Below are positions 1-8,360 of a stretch of DNA of 54,629 nt, piece after piece; position 1 is the first letter of the stretch; each line of letters opens with the position of its first letter. The notes beneath the pieces are model-generated. The model made no database searches, was not told the origin of the DNA, and saw nothing but the letters and a program-made list of their open reading frames with translations. The position numbers were made by a program, and so were the translations under genes. This stretch comes from an uncultured Bacteroides sp. (lineage in GTDB: Bacteria; Bacteroidota; Bacteroidia; Bacteroidales; Bacteroidaceae): contig CAQOGY010000021.1 in NCBI GenBank assembly GCA_948847595.1, forward strand, positions 1-54,629, read 5' to 3'.

Positions 1-380
1 TATTCACACGCGCGTTAGGAGGGCGAGGCCACGGGCGTATGCACAAGGGAAAGGAAGAGGAAATACAGGAAAGGTGAAGAAGATGCGCAAAGGAAAACAG
101 AACGGGAATCCAAAGAAAAGAAAAAAAGATGGAGGAAAAGGGAGAAAAGAGGATGGAGTAAAAGGAAACATCAGATCACTGATATATTCTGTTATATAAA
201 ACACAGGGTAAATAACGGAGATTGGATACAGTAGAAGGGAGGTTATCTACAGTAGAGGGAAGCCAGGAAGTTGAAAGTATTTGTCATGAGCAGTCACACA
301 GTTTGTTGCATGTCTTAAAACAAAATAGGGCTTCGTTCGCCCTCTGGACATATGAAACCCCAATTCCTTATAAAATACAA
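1..380. other. Left-edge gap with a possible gene tail
   Basis: No complete gene is visible. Two plus-strand frames are open from the left edge: one ends at about 86 and the other at about 199. The longer one would encode a strongly basic, Lys/Arg/Gly-rich tail. The stretch is unusually purine-rich on the plus strand up to about 175. Either frame could be the 3' end of a gene outside the window, and nothing here decides between them. Around 226-268 a short imperfect direct repeat built on ACAGTAGA(A)GGGA occurs twice. The likely terminator of the methyltransferase gene is listed separately. Confidence 0.25.
313..343 (-). terminator. Probable intrinsic terminator of the methyltransferase gene
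   Basis: Read on the minus strand, a 5-bp perfect stem (AGGGC/GCCCT, 343-339 and 331-327) with a 7-nt loop is followed by the T-rich run ATTTTGTTTT. It lies about 40 nt past the methyltransferase stop codon. The stem is short, so termination may be partial. Confidence 0.45.
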
Positions 381-1166
381 TCATTTAGTTATGTAGAAAC
401 AGGAAGTAGAAAAATAATTTCGAATATATCGAATAGAACTAAGTATTGGTATAAGTTTGCGCGGTTTTAATTTAAACTTTTGCTTATAATGGGGATTAAT
501 AAACCACAAAATTCGGTCTACAATTCTGCCATTACTTTCTTTTATTATGCTTTCAAAATGCTCTATAGACAGCCCCGCAGCTTTTATATTCAACAATTCT
601 TTAATACATGAATCATTTTCACCAAAAATAAATAGAATTTTATTGTACACAGATAAAGGTAAAAGATGAATAAATGGCATTTTAGAACAAAATCCATTAC
701 GGCATATTTGTTGATGTCCACCAAACGGCATTTGCCAAGCAGGAAATCCCCAAAAGATTATACCTGTTTCAGACAGAAACTCTTTAGCATGAAGTATAAA
801 TTCAACTTTCCGACATTTATCTATATGTTCTATAACGTCATGTATCAAAATTATATCATATTTATTCATATCCTCTTCAGAACTAAAATCAAAAAAATCA
901 GAATGAATAAACCGCCCATTAAAACCTAAGAGATTGAAATAACTAATTGCCTGAGAGATTCGTTCTTCGGAACGATCTATTCCTGTTACATTGCATTCTT
1001 TTTCGGCAAATGGTAACAAATTTCCTCCTTCCCCACACCCTATCTCCAATATATTCATACCTCTTTTTATAGCAACAAACTTCTCGAGATAATCAATATA
1101 AAAGTCTCGAGAAGTTATTGCAAGTTCATTAAAATAGGAATATCTATCTATATGTCTTTGCTGCAT
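381..1166 (-). CDS. Class I SAM-dependent methyltransferase
   Basis: A 261-residue protein with the Rossmann-type methyltransferase core. Motif I is EIGCGEGGN (residues 41-49), the acidic residue closing strand 2 is D64 in GIDRS, and the motif IV region is IHDVIEHI (108-115). This pattern is seen in ubiquinone/SAM methyltransferases of the Methyltransf_11/23 type; the acceptor cannot be predicted. The C-terminal third is basic and aromatic with no recognised domain. The ATG lies 7 nt after the stop codon of the S74-domain gene, so the two are probably co-transcribed. The gene is AT-rich like its neighbours, which suggests accessory DNA. In Bacteroides such methyltransferases often act on surface glycans, but that is inference here. 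Confidence 0.85.
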   Translation of the reverse strand: MQQRHIDRYSYFNELAITSRDFYIDYLEKFVAIKRGMNILEIGCGEGGNLLPFAEKECNVTGIDRSEERISQAISYFNLLGFNGRFIHSDFFDFSSEEDMNKYDIILIHDVIEHIDKCRKVEFILHAKEFLSETGIIFWGFPAWQMPFGGHQQICRNGFCSKMPFIHLLPLSVYNKILFIFGENDSCIKELLNIKAAGLSIEHFESIIKESNGRIVDRILWFINPHYKQKFKLKPRKLIPILSSIRYIRNYFSTSCFYITK

Positions 1167-1173
1167 AGTTGAT

Positions 1174-1785
1174 CTATTTATTTGCTTTCAAAGCCTCAAC
1201 TTCTGCTTTTAATTCCTTGATTGATTGAATCATTATAGGAATAATTGCTGTATAATTAATTAGTTTATTCCCATCCGGATCAGTCAATACTATATTCGGA
1301 AGAACTTTCTCGACTTCCTGAGCCAACAACCCAATTTCTTTACCATCTCCACCTACTCGAAAAGCAGCAGCTGCCGGTTCATTCTTATCTTTGAAATCAT
1401 AACTTACAGCATTCAATTTAGACAGAACATTTAAACCATAACCTAATGGATTAATATTAATTTTTGCTCTAGCATCAGAATAGTTATATACATTTTTCAC
1501 TTGAATACTATTATATACTCCGGATGCTGTATTATAGAAAACAACTTGATCATAATGACTAGCCAATCGAGTTGCAGCCGGACTACAATCAATTTGAAAG
1601 AAGTTACTAGCATTACATTTCATATATATTCCGTTTCCACTAAACGTTGTATGATAAAATGAATATGGTTCGGTATTGCCAATAGTTAATTTACCATTCG
1701 AATAATACTTAATTTGTGCATTTGCAAGAACTGCAACAGCCAAGAATACCACTAAGAGTATACTTTTAAAAAATAATGATTTCAT
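1174..1785 (-). CDS. Secreted protein with S74 tail-fibre chaperone domain
   Basis: 203 residues. Residues 1-23 form a signal peptide ending ANA before Q24. Residues 24-100 are a short beta-rich segment of unknown function. From about residue 101 the sequence matches the Peptidase_S74 intramolecular chaperone domain of phage tail spikes: the SDARAK motif (S103-K108), the IGLLAQEVEKVLP segment, then INYTAIIP and a C-terminal trimerising helix (IQSIKELKAEVEALKANK). In the phage endosialidase family the chaperone releases itself by cleavage just before the Ser of this motif, and both the Ser and the Lys five residues later are present here. A signal peptide on such a domain suggests a trimeric surface or periplasmic fibre rather than a virion part. 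Probably co-transcribed with the methyltransferase. Confidence 0.82.
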   Translation of the reverse strand: MKSLFFKSILLVVFLAVAVLANAQIKYYSNGKLTIGNTEPYSFYHTTFSGNGIYMKCNASNFFQIDCSPAATRLASHYDQVVFYNTASGVYNSIQVKNVYNYSDARAKININPLGYGLNVLSKLNAVSYDFKDKNEPAAAAFRVGGDGKEIGLLAQEVEKVLPNIVLTDPDGNKLINYTAIIPIMIQSIKELKAEVEALKANK

Positions 1786-1846
1786 AATATTACAAGTTTT
1801 AATTAATAACTTTTCGATATAAATAAAGGTACATATCCCTTAGACA

Positions 1847-2059
1847 TCATTTTGTTACTGAGCCATCCAATCCTATGGTTACAGCTTGTCCAAAAGGAAT
1901 ATCCACAGTGCCAGGTTGAGCTTCCCATACAACCACACCAACCGCCCTAGTAGTTATACCAGTAGTAGTTTCATTGTTCGTATTTACTTCCTCCGATTCG
2001 TCCGTACATCCACAGAGAATCATCATAGAAAAAGAAAATAACATAAATAACTTTCTCAT
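1847..2059 (-). CDS. Small putative lipoprotein
   Basis: 70 residues. The N-terminus is a lipoprotein signal peptide with lipobox LCGC, placing the lipidated cysteine at C18. A Thr/Asn/Glu-rich linker of about 20 residues follows, then a short segment (GVVVWEAQPGTVDIPFG) that looks beta-stranded. No family is recognised. It lies 61 nt upstream of the S74-domain gene on the same strand, so they may share a transcript. The protein is close to the minimum size for a folded lipoprotein, so it could be a structural or assembly accessory of the fibre-like protein; that is speculation. Confidence 0.6.
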   Translation of the reverse strand: MRKLFMLFSFSMMILCGCTDESEEVNTNNETTTGITTRAVGVVVWEAQPGTVDIPFGQAVTIGLDGSVTK

Positions 2060-2234
2060 GACTATTCAAATTAAACATTAAGTGTCAAAAAATTACTTGA
2101 TAAAGATTAGTATCTCACCTAAATGTAGGTAGTCTTATCCTTAAATTAGACATTGTGTTTGCTCTCATAACTTTAGATTTAAATAATTATTGCATTGATA
2201 ATACTATTCTTCTGAAATATCTGTATATCAATCT
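2060..2234. other. AT-rich gap, no gene seen
   Basis: 175 nt between the DUF3244 gene and the small lipoprotein gene. A 14-bp palindrome, AATCTTTAAAGATT (2230-2243), overlaps the DUF3244 stop codon and could weakly terminate. No convincing promoter for the lipoprotein gene was found; the best match is an off-consensus TAATCTTTA read on the minus strand. Confidence 0.4.
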
Positions 2235-2597
2235 TTAAAGATTAAAGTTTCCCATAACCTTAACATTTGCATTGTATATATACAACTCATATTGACCTAA
2301 TGATAGATCACCTAAATAAAGAGTATACTCTCCTGCCACAACAGGAAATATTATAGTTTGAAATACGATTTGTTTTTCGATGTCTTTTACTTCAACAGTT
2401 ATAGGAGCAAAACCGTCTTTAAAATTAAGATAAAGACTTTTACTTTCATCATCCACATACACTTTAAGCCATTCGGGATCAACAGAAGTTTTTTGCCCCT
2501 CTCGCCATTCCATTTTAATATCAACATGTCTGTTAGCTACTGCAAAAGAAACAGGCATTAATAACATCACTAATAATACAAGCTCAAACTTTTTCAT
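2235..2597 (-). CDS. DUF3244 secreted protein
   Basis: 120 residues from the chosen ATG. A signal peptide (MKKFELVLL through SFAVA) is followed by a compact beta-sandwich pattern: the charged MEWREGQ segment, SKSLYLNF, ITVEVKDIEKQIVFQ, and a final GQYELYIYN...GNFNL. This matches the Bacteroidales DUF3244 family, whose function is unknown. An ATG eight codons upstream (2621) is rejected because a promoter -7 element sits at 2619-2626, so that codon would lie at or before the transcript start. The gene follows the TPR/HTH regulator, a pairing I associate with this family, so the regulator may control it. Confidence 0.75.
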   Translation of the reverse strand: MKKFELVLLVMLLMPVSFAVANRHVDIKMEWREGQKTSVDPEWLKVYVDDESKSLYLNFKDGFAPITVEVKDIEKQIVFQTIIFPVVAGEYTLYLGDLSLGQYELYIYNANVKVMGNFNL

Positions 2598-2618
2598 ATT
2601 TATTAATTTTGTTTTTTG

Positions 2619-2626
2619 CAAATATA
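2619..2626 (-). promoter_or_regulatory. Promoter -7 element of the DUF3244 gene
   Basis: Minus strand reads TATATTTG, a full match to the Bacteroides -7 consensus TAnnTTTG. Transcription would start near 2612, giving a leader of about 15 nt before the ATG at 2597. This fixes the start codon choice. Confidence 0.6.
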
Positions 2627-2763
2627 GGGGATAGATGATTCGTTTGTTATATTCAAAACAATATCAGAATAGACAAATACAACTTGATTATCAACAACTT
2701 ATAAAAATAGCATAGACATATAGTATACATTCACTATTTCAAGGGGACTTTCAGAGCATTAAA

Positions 2764-2804
2764 ATAAAAAAAGTGCATGCCACTATCAATATAGCAGCAT
2801 GCAT
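2764..2804 (-). terminator. Intrinsic terminator of the TPR regulator gene
   Basis: On the minus strand TGCATGC (2804-2798) pairs with GCATGCA (2780-2774). Inside it CTAT/ATAG pairs around an ATTG loop. The hairpin is followed by a run of seven T residues (2772-2766). It lies 34 nt past the stop codon at 2838 and separates the regulator from the DUF3244 gene. Confidence 0.75.
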
Positions 2805-2837
2805 TGCCTTATTCAGAAAAGAACTATTTAAATAGGA

Positions 2838-4541
2838 TTATTTTAAAAGCTCGTTAATCAGATACTCACACAAGTTGGCTTCTTCCTGTAAAGCAGAGAT
2901 TCCCAATTTTTGTCTGAACCTTAATCGCTTTGTAGAAACTGAACTAGGATTAATACCAAGCAATCTAGCTTCGGTTTTCGAATCAAAATTAAACATGCAT
3001 AAACAACAATATTCCCACTCCTGACTTGATAAATTGGGGTATCGTTCTAATAAATACATTTTTAAATTCGGATAAGTTTCTGTTATTTCAGAAACAATAG
3101 AGAACCATAATTGCTCCGTTAGTAATGGTTCATTGCAATTCGTATTACGTTCAGCGATATTCACTAATTTTCTAAAAATTATTGACGTAACAATTCTTCT
3201 TCGTTGCAATTTCTTATAATTAGAGGTTAAGTTTTTAATTTCATTTTCTAATCGACTTTGACTACTTTCATTCTCTTTTTGCGAAACCACTAATTGATTT
3301 TTCTTTTTATCCAACTCTATAAAGGCATTAGCCAACTCTAGTTTTATATTATTCAACTCAAGGGCTTGCTTATTCATTTCATTTTTGGTTTTTTGCCTGT
3401 ACAGCAAATAGAGTAATGTGATAGCTATACCAAAAATCAAACATATACAAATTATAATCATATACTTTTGCTGAGTGAGTTCCAATTGATGATTCTTTTC
3501 TTTAAGTCTCAAATTATTAAATTTCTTTTCTACTTCCAGTATTTTTGTATTATTCTGTAGTATAGTAATGGAATCACTAAAAGATTTACAACTTTCGAGA
3601 TACTTAAGTGCTTCTTTATAGTTACCTTCCGCTTTAGTTACCTGATAAAAAGCCCGCTCTATACCATATTCATATTCAGAGTTATCTAAAGGCAGTGTAG
3701 ACAAAAGCTCACGAGCTTTTAAAATATCACCAACTTGCAGATATAGTTTGATCAGACAGAATGTATTATACAATTCATTTTCCTTATCCAAAGATGTTGA
3801 TTTAAGGAAATGATATTCTGCTTTAGAATATTGATTCATTGCCAAATAAATGTTACCCAAAGCATTATCTAGAGAAGATCTAACCTCATTATCATGCAAC
3901 TGCTGGGCAATAGAATCTGCTATTCCCATATATTTTAATGCACATTCCAAAGAATCGAAAAAGGCCCATTCACGAGCTATATTTCGCAAAGCAAATACAT
4001 GACTTTTGATATTACCCGCTTTCTTAAATAGTCCTTGTGCTTCCTCATATTGATGTCTGGTCTCCTTTTGCATATCCCTAAAATCATATAGATCGGCTAT
4101 ATACGTACATATATAGCCTGCTTCATTATATAGTTCTTTCTCTTTTGCGATTGCCAATACTTCTGCATAAATGCTCATTGCCTTATCATATTCCCCATCA
4201 GCCACTAGAGAGCGCCCCCAAAATAACCCTATATCTACTTGATCTTTAGTTATTCCATATTTAATCAGCCAAGAATATGCATGATCGAAATAGTAAGAAG
4301 GAGGAAGAGACGTATTCAATTTGTCAGCAGCTTTGCCAGCTATCAAGCACCAACGCACTAAATCTTCCTTATCCAGTTTATCAGGATAAGGAATACTTTG
4401 TATAATACGAAAAGCACTATCCGGATTGTCTTTGAGTATTCGCTCTGCAGCATTTAACGGAGTAGACACTGATTGTTGCCGTCTACAAGCTACAAAAAAT
4501 AATATTAGCACTAGTGTTAACACATATGATAAATGTTTCAT
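2838..4541 (-). CDS. Membrane-anchored TPR regulator with C-terminal HTH
   Basis: 567 residues from ATG 4541. The N-terminus is a signal peptide with a possible lipobox (FVAC, C19). Residues 30-330 are alpha-helical TPR-like repeats, for example around 118-175 and 225-250. A single membrane helix lies at 361-382, followed by a charged coiled coil (388-450). The end is a LuxR/sigma-70 region-4-like helix-turn-helix (about 504-547, LSSQEWEYCCL through SVSTKRLRFRQKLG). The topology fits a one-piece transmembrane transcription factor: a periplasmic TPR sensor wired directly to a cytoplasmic DNA-binding domain. Its target may be the downstream DUF3244 gene. Very common in Bacteroidales but poorly characterised. 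The ATG eleven codons upstream is less likely because it would spoil the signal peptide. Confidence 0.8.
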   Translation of the reverse strand: MKHLSYVLTLVLILFFVACRRQQSVSTPLNAAERILKDNPDSAFRIIQSIPYPDKLDKEDLVRWCLIAGKAADKLNTSLPPSYYFDHAYSWLIKYGITKDQVDIGLFWGRSLVADGEYDKAMSIYAEVLAIAKEKELYNEAGYICTYIADLYDFRDMQKETRHQYEEAQGLFKKAGNIKSHVFALRNIAREWAFFDSLECALKYMGIADSIAQQLHDNEVRSSLDNALGNIYLAMNQYSKAEYHFLKSTSLDKENELYNTFCLIKLYLQVGDILKARELLSTLPLDNSEYEYGIERAFYQVTKAEGNYKEALKYLESCKSFSDSITILQNNTKILEVEKKFNNLRLKEKNHQLELTQQKYMIIICICLIFGIAITLLYLLYRQKTKNEMNKQALELNNIKLELANAFIELDKKKNQLVVSQKENESSQSRLENEIKNLTSNYKKLQRRRIVTSIIFRKLVNIAERNTNCNEPLLTEQLWFSIVSEITETYPNLKMYLLERYPNLSSQEWEYCCLCMFNFDSKTEARLLGINPSSVSTKRLRFRQKLGISALQEEANLCEYLINELLK

Positions 4542-4902
4542 TATTATAGTTTTGTTATATGAATAAAAAAACAAACAAGTAAGTTAAACGAGGGGATAAA
4601 AAATTCTTTTCCCATTTTTTCCGTTGAACCCTTGAAAACACAGATAGTATCAATATGTGCAATAATTATTTTTTCAGTTTCAAAAGTATTATGCTGTCTT
4701 GTAAAGATATGAATTATTTCTTAAACTACAAATAACCCTGTTGCATATTTTAAAATTAAAAATGTGAATCAGTAGTTGAATCAAAATTATACTGAAATGA
4801 TTCAAATCAGTTAAGACATGAACATAAACTCTATAACATTACCGATAGTACTCTATACAGCTAGATCTCAATAACTTATAGTTTCCTATAATTTTTTGGA
4901 AT
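4542..4902. other. AT-rich leader region of the TPR regulator
   Basis: No gene is seen. The stretch holds the candidate promoter at 4681-4688 and otherwise AT-rich DNA. The palindrome array begins at 4903. Confidence 0.4.
4681..4688 (-). promoter_or_regulatory. Candidate promoter -7 element of the TPR regulator gene
   Basis: Minus strand reads TACTTTTG, matching TAnnTTTG. It would give a leader of about 130 nt. No clear -33 partner was found, so this is only a candidate. Confidence 0.35.
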
Positions 4903-4995
4903 GGAAACTGTCGTTTCCCGGTGAGGGAACGGGCGTTCCTTTTAATGGAAAAGACCGTTCCTTTTAAAGGGAACTGGCGTTTCCTCCGAGGAAAC
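4903..4995. repeat. Array A: tandem short palindromes, 22-bp period
   Basis: Four inverted repeats start at 4903, 4925, 4947 and 4969, exactly 22 bp apart, and a degraded fifth starts at 4990. Each is 6-nt arm, 4-nt loop, 6-nt arm, then a 6-nt linker. The first is perfect (GGAAAC-TGTC-GTTTCC). Others are variants such as GGGAAC-GGGC-GTTCCT and GGGAAC-TGGC-GTTTCC, where the change leaves a G-T wobble. Linkers are CGGTGA, TTTAAT, TTTAAA and TCCGAG. It lies about 290 nt past the helicase stop codon and 360 nt before the TPR regulator start, both genes on the minus strand. Arrays B and C have the same geometry. Confidence 0.85.
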
Positions 4996-5294
4996 TAACG
5001 CTTGCTGTATAACAATCGAGGTTGTCAACTAAATCCAATACAGTACAGACAACAAAAGAGGGGCTATCAGACATTAACACACTGAATATCAGATCACAAC
5101 ATCAAGTAAAATGTGTATTAAAGCATGGATATAGAGTGAGAGCAAATGCCTGCTCCCACACTGCTACCACACTTGCTACAACAGCTGTAACAACGATGAA
5201 TAAGACGATACAAGCAAAAAGTGAGAGCATGGGAGCAAAACACGTGTTTAATTCATAGTAAGCAGAAAATATACTCACCTTGAATCTACTCTTA
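4996..5294. other. Gap with dyads downstream of the helicase gene
   Basis: No gene is supported. A near-perfect inverted repeat, GTGAGAGCA (5136-5144) and TGCTCCCAC (5151-5159), encloses the hexamer AATGCC. GTGAGAGCA recurs at 5221-5229. A perfect 12-bp palindrome, AAACACGTGTTT, lies at 5238-5249, about 45 nt past the helicase stop, but no T-run follows it. Confidence 0.4.
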
Positions 5295-8200
5295 TTATTT
5301 GCCTGCTATTGATTCTTCCGTCATTTGTCTTAGCAAACCGGTTGTGCTTGATTCAGTATGAAGTAAGCATTTCCGGTTACCGAACACAAAAAAGAAATCT
5401 TTGGCTCTCGATACAGCTACATTCATCAGGCTTTTATTGTTTTCTATAAAAAAGCAACCATCTTCGCCCCCGTATACAGTGGAAATAATGATAATACGGC
5501 ATTCCGCACCTTGAAACGTATGTATGGTCCCCACACGTATTTTCTTTAAATGTTTAGGAAGAGCTTTTTTTATAACAGCTGCCTGCGCCTTGAAAGGAGT
5601 AATGACACCTATTAAATTTTCAATCCCACCCTCCTTAGGATAGGTACTCTGTATTTTGTCCGCGTGAGTTGCAATCCATTGAACTATCTGCTGCGCCTCC
5701 TCTTTATTGAAACGGCTACTCCCTCTTTTCTCAGAGGATTCAACTTCTATCGGGAAATGTCCCATTGCAGGAAATTCCGATTTCAGGGTATTCTTATCAT
5801 CATGACGTATGCTACCCCGACAAGGTTTCAATTTTCCTTGATATACCAGTTTATTGCAATAATCTATTATTTCATCATAGCATCTTCGGTGCTCACTCAG
5901 AAACAGTCCTCTGCTACCATCCTTTCGAAAGCGACAGGCCATAGCAGCAATTCTCATTATGCTAGATTCTGCACAGTTCATTCCATTCTCCTGCAAAAGT
6001 TCATACTCGTTAGCATTACTAATGACATTATTCAGAGTTGCTAAAGTGATATCCATATCCGTCTTTATTTCCCAAACAGGAGGAATCTGCTCTTCATCAC
6101 CTACCACAAGCGCCTTTTTTGCCAAACCAAATGATGGCAACGCTACTTCCGGCGATACCTGCCCTGCTTCATCTACAATCAACAGGTCTATATAATTGAA
6201 TAAAAAAGACTTTTCCTCTTTGTTCGGCTCTCCTGTAGCAAATACTCCCGGCAGTCTGAAAAATGTCATCACCATACAAGGAGTCAGCATAGCCATCCGA
6301 TGAAAACGCTTCTGCTGCACATTGGCATAACGACGTGGCTTTTGTTTATCAGTCAGACGGTAATCACTAGAGAACCATCTTGCCTCATAATAATGTATAG
6401 CAAACCAAAAGGAAAGATAGCGTAAAGTCGTATCAAGCAGTGAGTTGATACCTTCCACATTCATTTCACTGACTTGTTTTTCTTTCCAAAGCCGTTGTTT
6501 TTCTATCTTTCTTTCCGCTTCTTCCAGCGGAATATCCTTTGGCGTTGGCACAAAATAGATATCAATCTCCTGTTTAAGTGCATTCAGACAATTATGGAAG
6601 CCTTTGACTTTCTTCTCTAATAATGCTAATACTGAATTGTAATGCGTTACTTTTTCCTCAAGCCCCGTCAGCTCTCCTTTCAATGCTATACAATCACTAT
6701 CATATTTCCTTTTTTCTCTAAGATAATAGGTCTGAATAGTATCCCAGCAGATATCCTCATTCCAGCAAGATTCTTCTTCCCGATTCATGTGCATACGCAA
6801 TCTCTTCTCCATCTCTTCTCTAAATATCCGAAAAAAGCGGGAAAAGAAAACAAGATACCATGGAGTAGAATCATAATAATTTTGCCAGTCAGCGTAGCGA
6901 TGACAACAAGTATCTAACTTCTCCTCCGCAGCTTTAAGTTTTGAAGCCACACTCATTGATTCGATTCTGAGCTGTTCTTTCAGTTGATTTGTTTTTTCAA
7001 TAAACTCCCGATATGAATCATTCCCCATAATCTTTTGCACTTCATTCAGAGAATCTAAGATTTGCTTTTTCGACTGGACACAATGCTCCAATTTCTCATG
7101 AAGGGCAGCTGCTACTTCATCCCATTTTTTAAAGGTTCTATGAAAATAGCCGGACGCCTTCTCTAAAAAAAAGTCTAAAGCTTTCTGCTCATTTTGCTCA
7201 TTCTCCAATTCAGCAAAAGAAAATCCTCCCACCTCTGTCGTACAGAAATACCTTTTGTCTTTATTCTTATCCATAGCTTGCGTAGAGGGAAAATAAGCAG
7301 CAAGACTATTAACACCTTCTATCCAACGCTGCTCCAACAAATCATCCAGTCCGATATTGGGAATCTTTGCAAAAGAGTCTATCACATTCGTCACTGCTTG
7401 ATTATTGGTGGAAGTTGCCACAATCACCGGAGGAGGATCCTCCACCAAAGCATGCGACACCAACATATCTGCCACAATACTCTGCAGAAGAGTGGTCTTA
7501 CCCGTACCCGGGGGACCAGAAACGGCAAGCACATCTCCGTCCTTCAGAAAATGAAAATGGTTGACCGCTTCGCGTTGAGACTCCGACAAAGGATATTCAC
7601 CCCCCATCTGACCGGAGTGTTGATACATACATCTGAGAGAATGTGCCTGATAAGGGGCTTCCTGTGTTTCCTGTTCTCCGGTGAGCATCTTGTCATACAG
7701 GGATAAAGAGAGATTCTTTCCCGCTAATATCTTTTTGTAAAGACTACGAATATGAAACTTTGCATCTACTGTTTGGTCCAAAATGAAATAGGACTCCTCA
7801 TCCAGTGCCAATAATTCTCCCTTTTCACTCTTTTTATTTTCTATTTCCGTTTCACCCCAAGACACACAAAGAGCTTTCTCATAAAAAGACCGAACTGCTT
7901 CCCAGTAATTATCCCAGTTTTGAAAGTTTTCTTTCAAGAAATGTTTTTGAGGATATTCACTCCATGCTCCGATCGCTTTCTCTTGCATATGAAAAGGAGT
8001 CAGTACATCTCTGGGAATCCAAGGCGTCTTATAGATAGAATCAGGAGGAAAAAGCGTTCCGTCTTTATCCAATCTGGCAGGAACATATAAAATACCAAAT
8101 GGCACACGAACATCCACCCCTAAATCAATCAATCCATCTGCCAGAACTTTAGGAATAAGAATCACTTCAAGCTTATCCTTCTTCGTGTCTGAAGGTTTAT

Positions 8201-8360
8201 TTTCTACCCAAAATTCATTAGTAGCCAAAGAATTGATCCTGCCGGATGAAAGTTCAGAATCCTTCGCTTTTTGATAATTTTCCCCAGAAAAATCGATATA
8301 AGATTTTACTCTAGTAGCTTCATAAAAGAATTTTGTTAATCGTTTTTTGAGTTCATTCAT
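5295..8360 (-). CDS. Superfamily 1 DNA/RNA helicase, AAA_11/AAA_12 type
   Basis: 1021 residues. The N-terminal 250 residues have no recognised domain. A Q-motif-like LSESQREAV (258-266) is followed by Walker A GPPGTGKT (282-289). Then comes an insertion of about 300 residues rich in charged coiled coil (roughly 385-640). The Walker B motif is DEAGQ (730-734) and motif III is GDEEQIPPV (754-762). C-terminal motifs include ITPFKAQ, the VGTIHTFQGAE motif V and NVAVSRAKD motif VI. All ATPase motifs look intact. The layout resembles Dna2/Upf1-like helicases found alone or in defence loci; no nuclease motif was recognised. It stands alone with its own promoter. A role in DNA repair or anti-phage defence is possible but unproven. 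Confidence 0.85.
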   Translation of the reverse strand: MNELKKRLTKFFYEATRVKSYIDFSGENYQKAKDSELSSGRINSLATNEFWVENKPSDTKKDKLEVILIPKVLADGLIDLGVDVRVPFGILYVPARLDKDGTLFPPDSIYKTPWIPRDVLTPFHMQEKAIGAWSEYPQKHFLKENFQNWDNYWEAVRSFYEKALCVSWGETEIENKKSEKGELLALDEESYFILDQTVDAKFHIRSLYKKILAGKNLSLSLYDKMLTGEQETQEAPYQAHSLRCMYQHSGQMGGEYPLSESQREAVNHFHFLKDGDVLAVSGPPGTGKTTLLQSIVADMLVSHALVEDPPPVIVATSTNNQAVTNVIDSFAKIPNIGLDDLLEQRWIEGVNSLAAYFPSTQAMDKNKDKRYFCTTEVGGFSFAELENEQNEQKALDFFLEKASGYFHRTFKKWDEVAAALHEKLEHCVQSKKQILDSLNEVQKIMGNDSYREFIEKTNQLKEQLRIESMSVASKLKAAEEKLDTCCHRYADWQNYYDSTPWYLVFFSRFFRIFREEMEKRLRMHMNREEESCWNEDICWDTIQTYYLREKRKYDSDCIALKGELTGLEEKVTHYNSVLALLEKKVKGFHNCLNALKQEIDIYFVPTPKDIPLEEAERKIEKQRLWKEKQVSEMNVEGINSLLDTTLRYLSFWFAIHYYEARWFSSDYRLTDKQKPRRYANVQQKRFHRMAMLTPCMVMTFFRLPGVFATGEPNKEEKSFLFNYIDLLIVDEAGQVSPEVALPSFGLAKKALVVGDEEQIPPVWEIKTDMDITLATLNNVISNANEYELLQENGMNCAESSIMRIAAMACRFRKDGSRGLFLSEHRRCYDEIIDYCNKLVYQGKLKPCRGSIRHDDKNTLKSEFPAMGHFPIEVESSEKRGSSRFNKEEAQQIVQWIATHADKIQSTYPKEGGIENLIGVITPFKAQAAVIKKALPKHLKKIRVGTIHTFQGAECRIIIISTVYGGEDGCFFIENNKSLMNVAVSRAKDFFFVFGNRKCLLHTESSTTGLLRQMTEESIAGK

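Noticed and set aside
4..204. Minus-strand open frame rich in Phe and Pro
   Set aside because: Its composition is simply the complement of a purine-rich stretch; no promoter or family.
222..470. Plus-strand open frame of 82 codons near the left edge
   Set aside because: It starts with TTG, overlaps the 3' end of the methyltransferase gene on the other strand, crosses its likely terminator and shows no domain.
5022..5258. Plus-strand open frame of 78 codons beside array A
   Set aside because: TTG start, Thr/Ala-biased low-quality sequence, contains the dyads and palindrome of the gap; no homology recognised.
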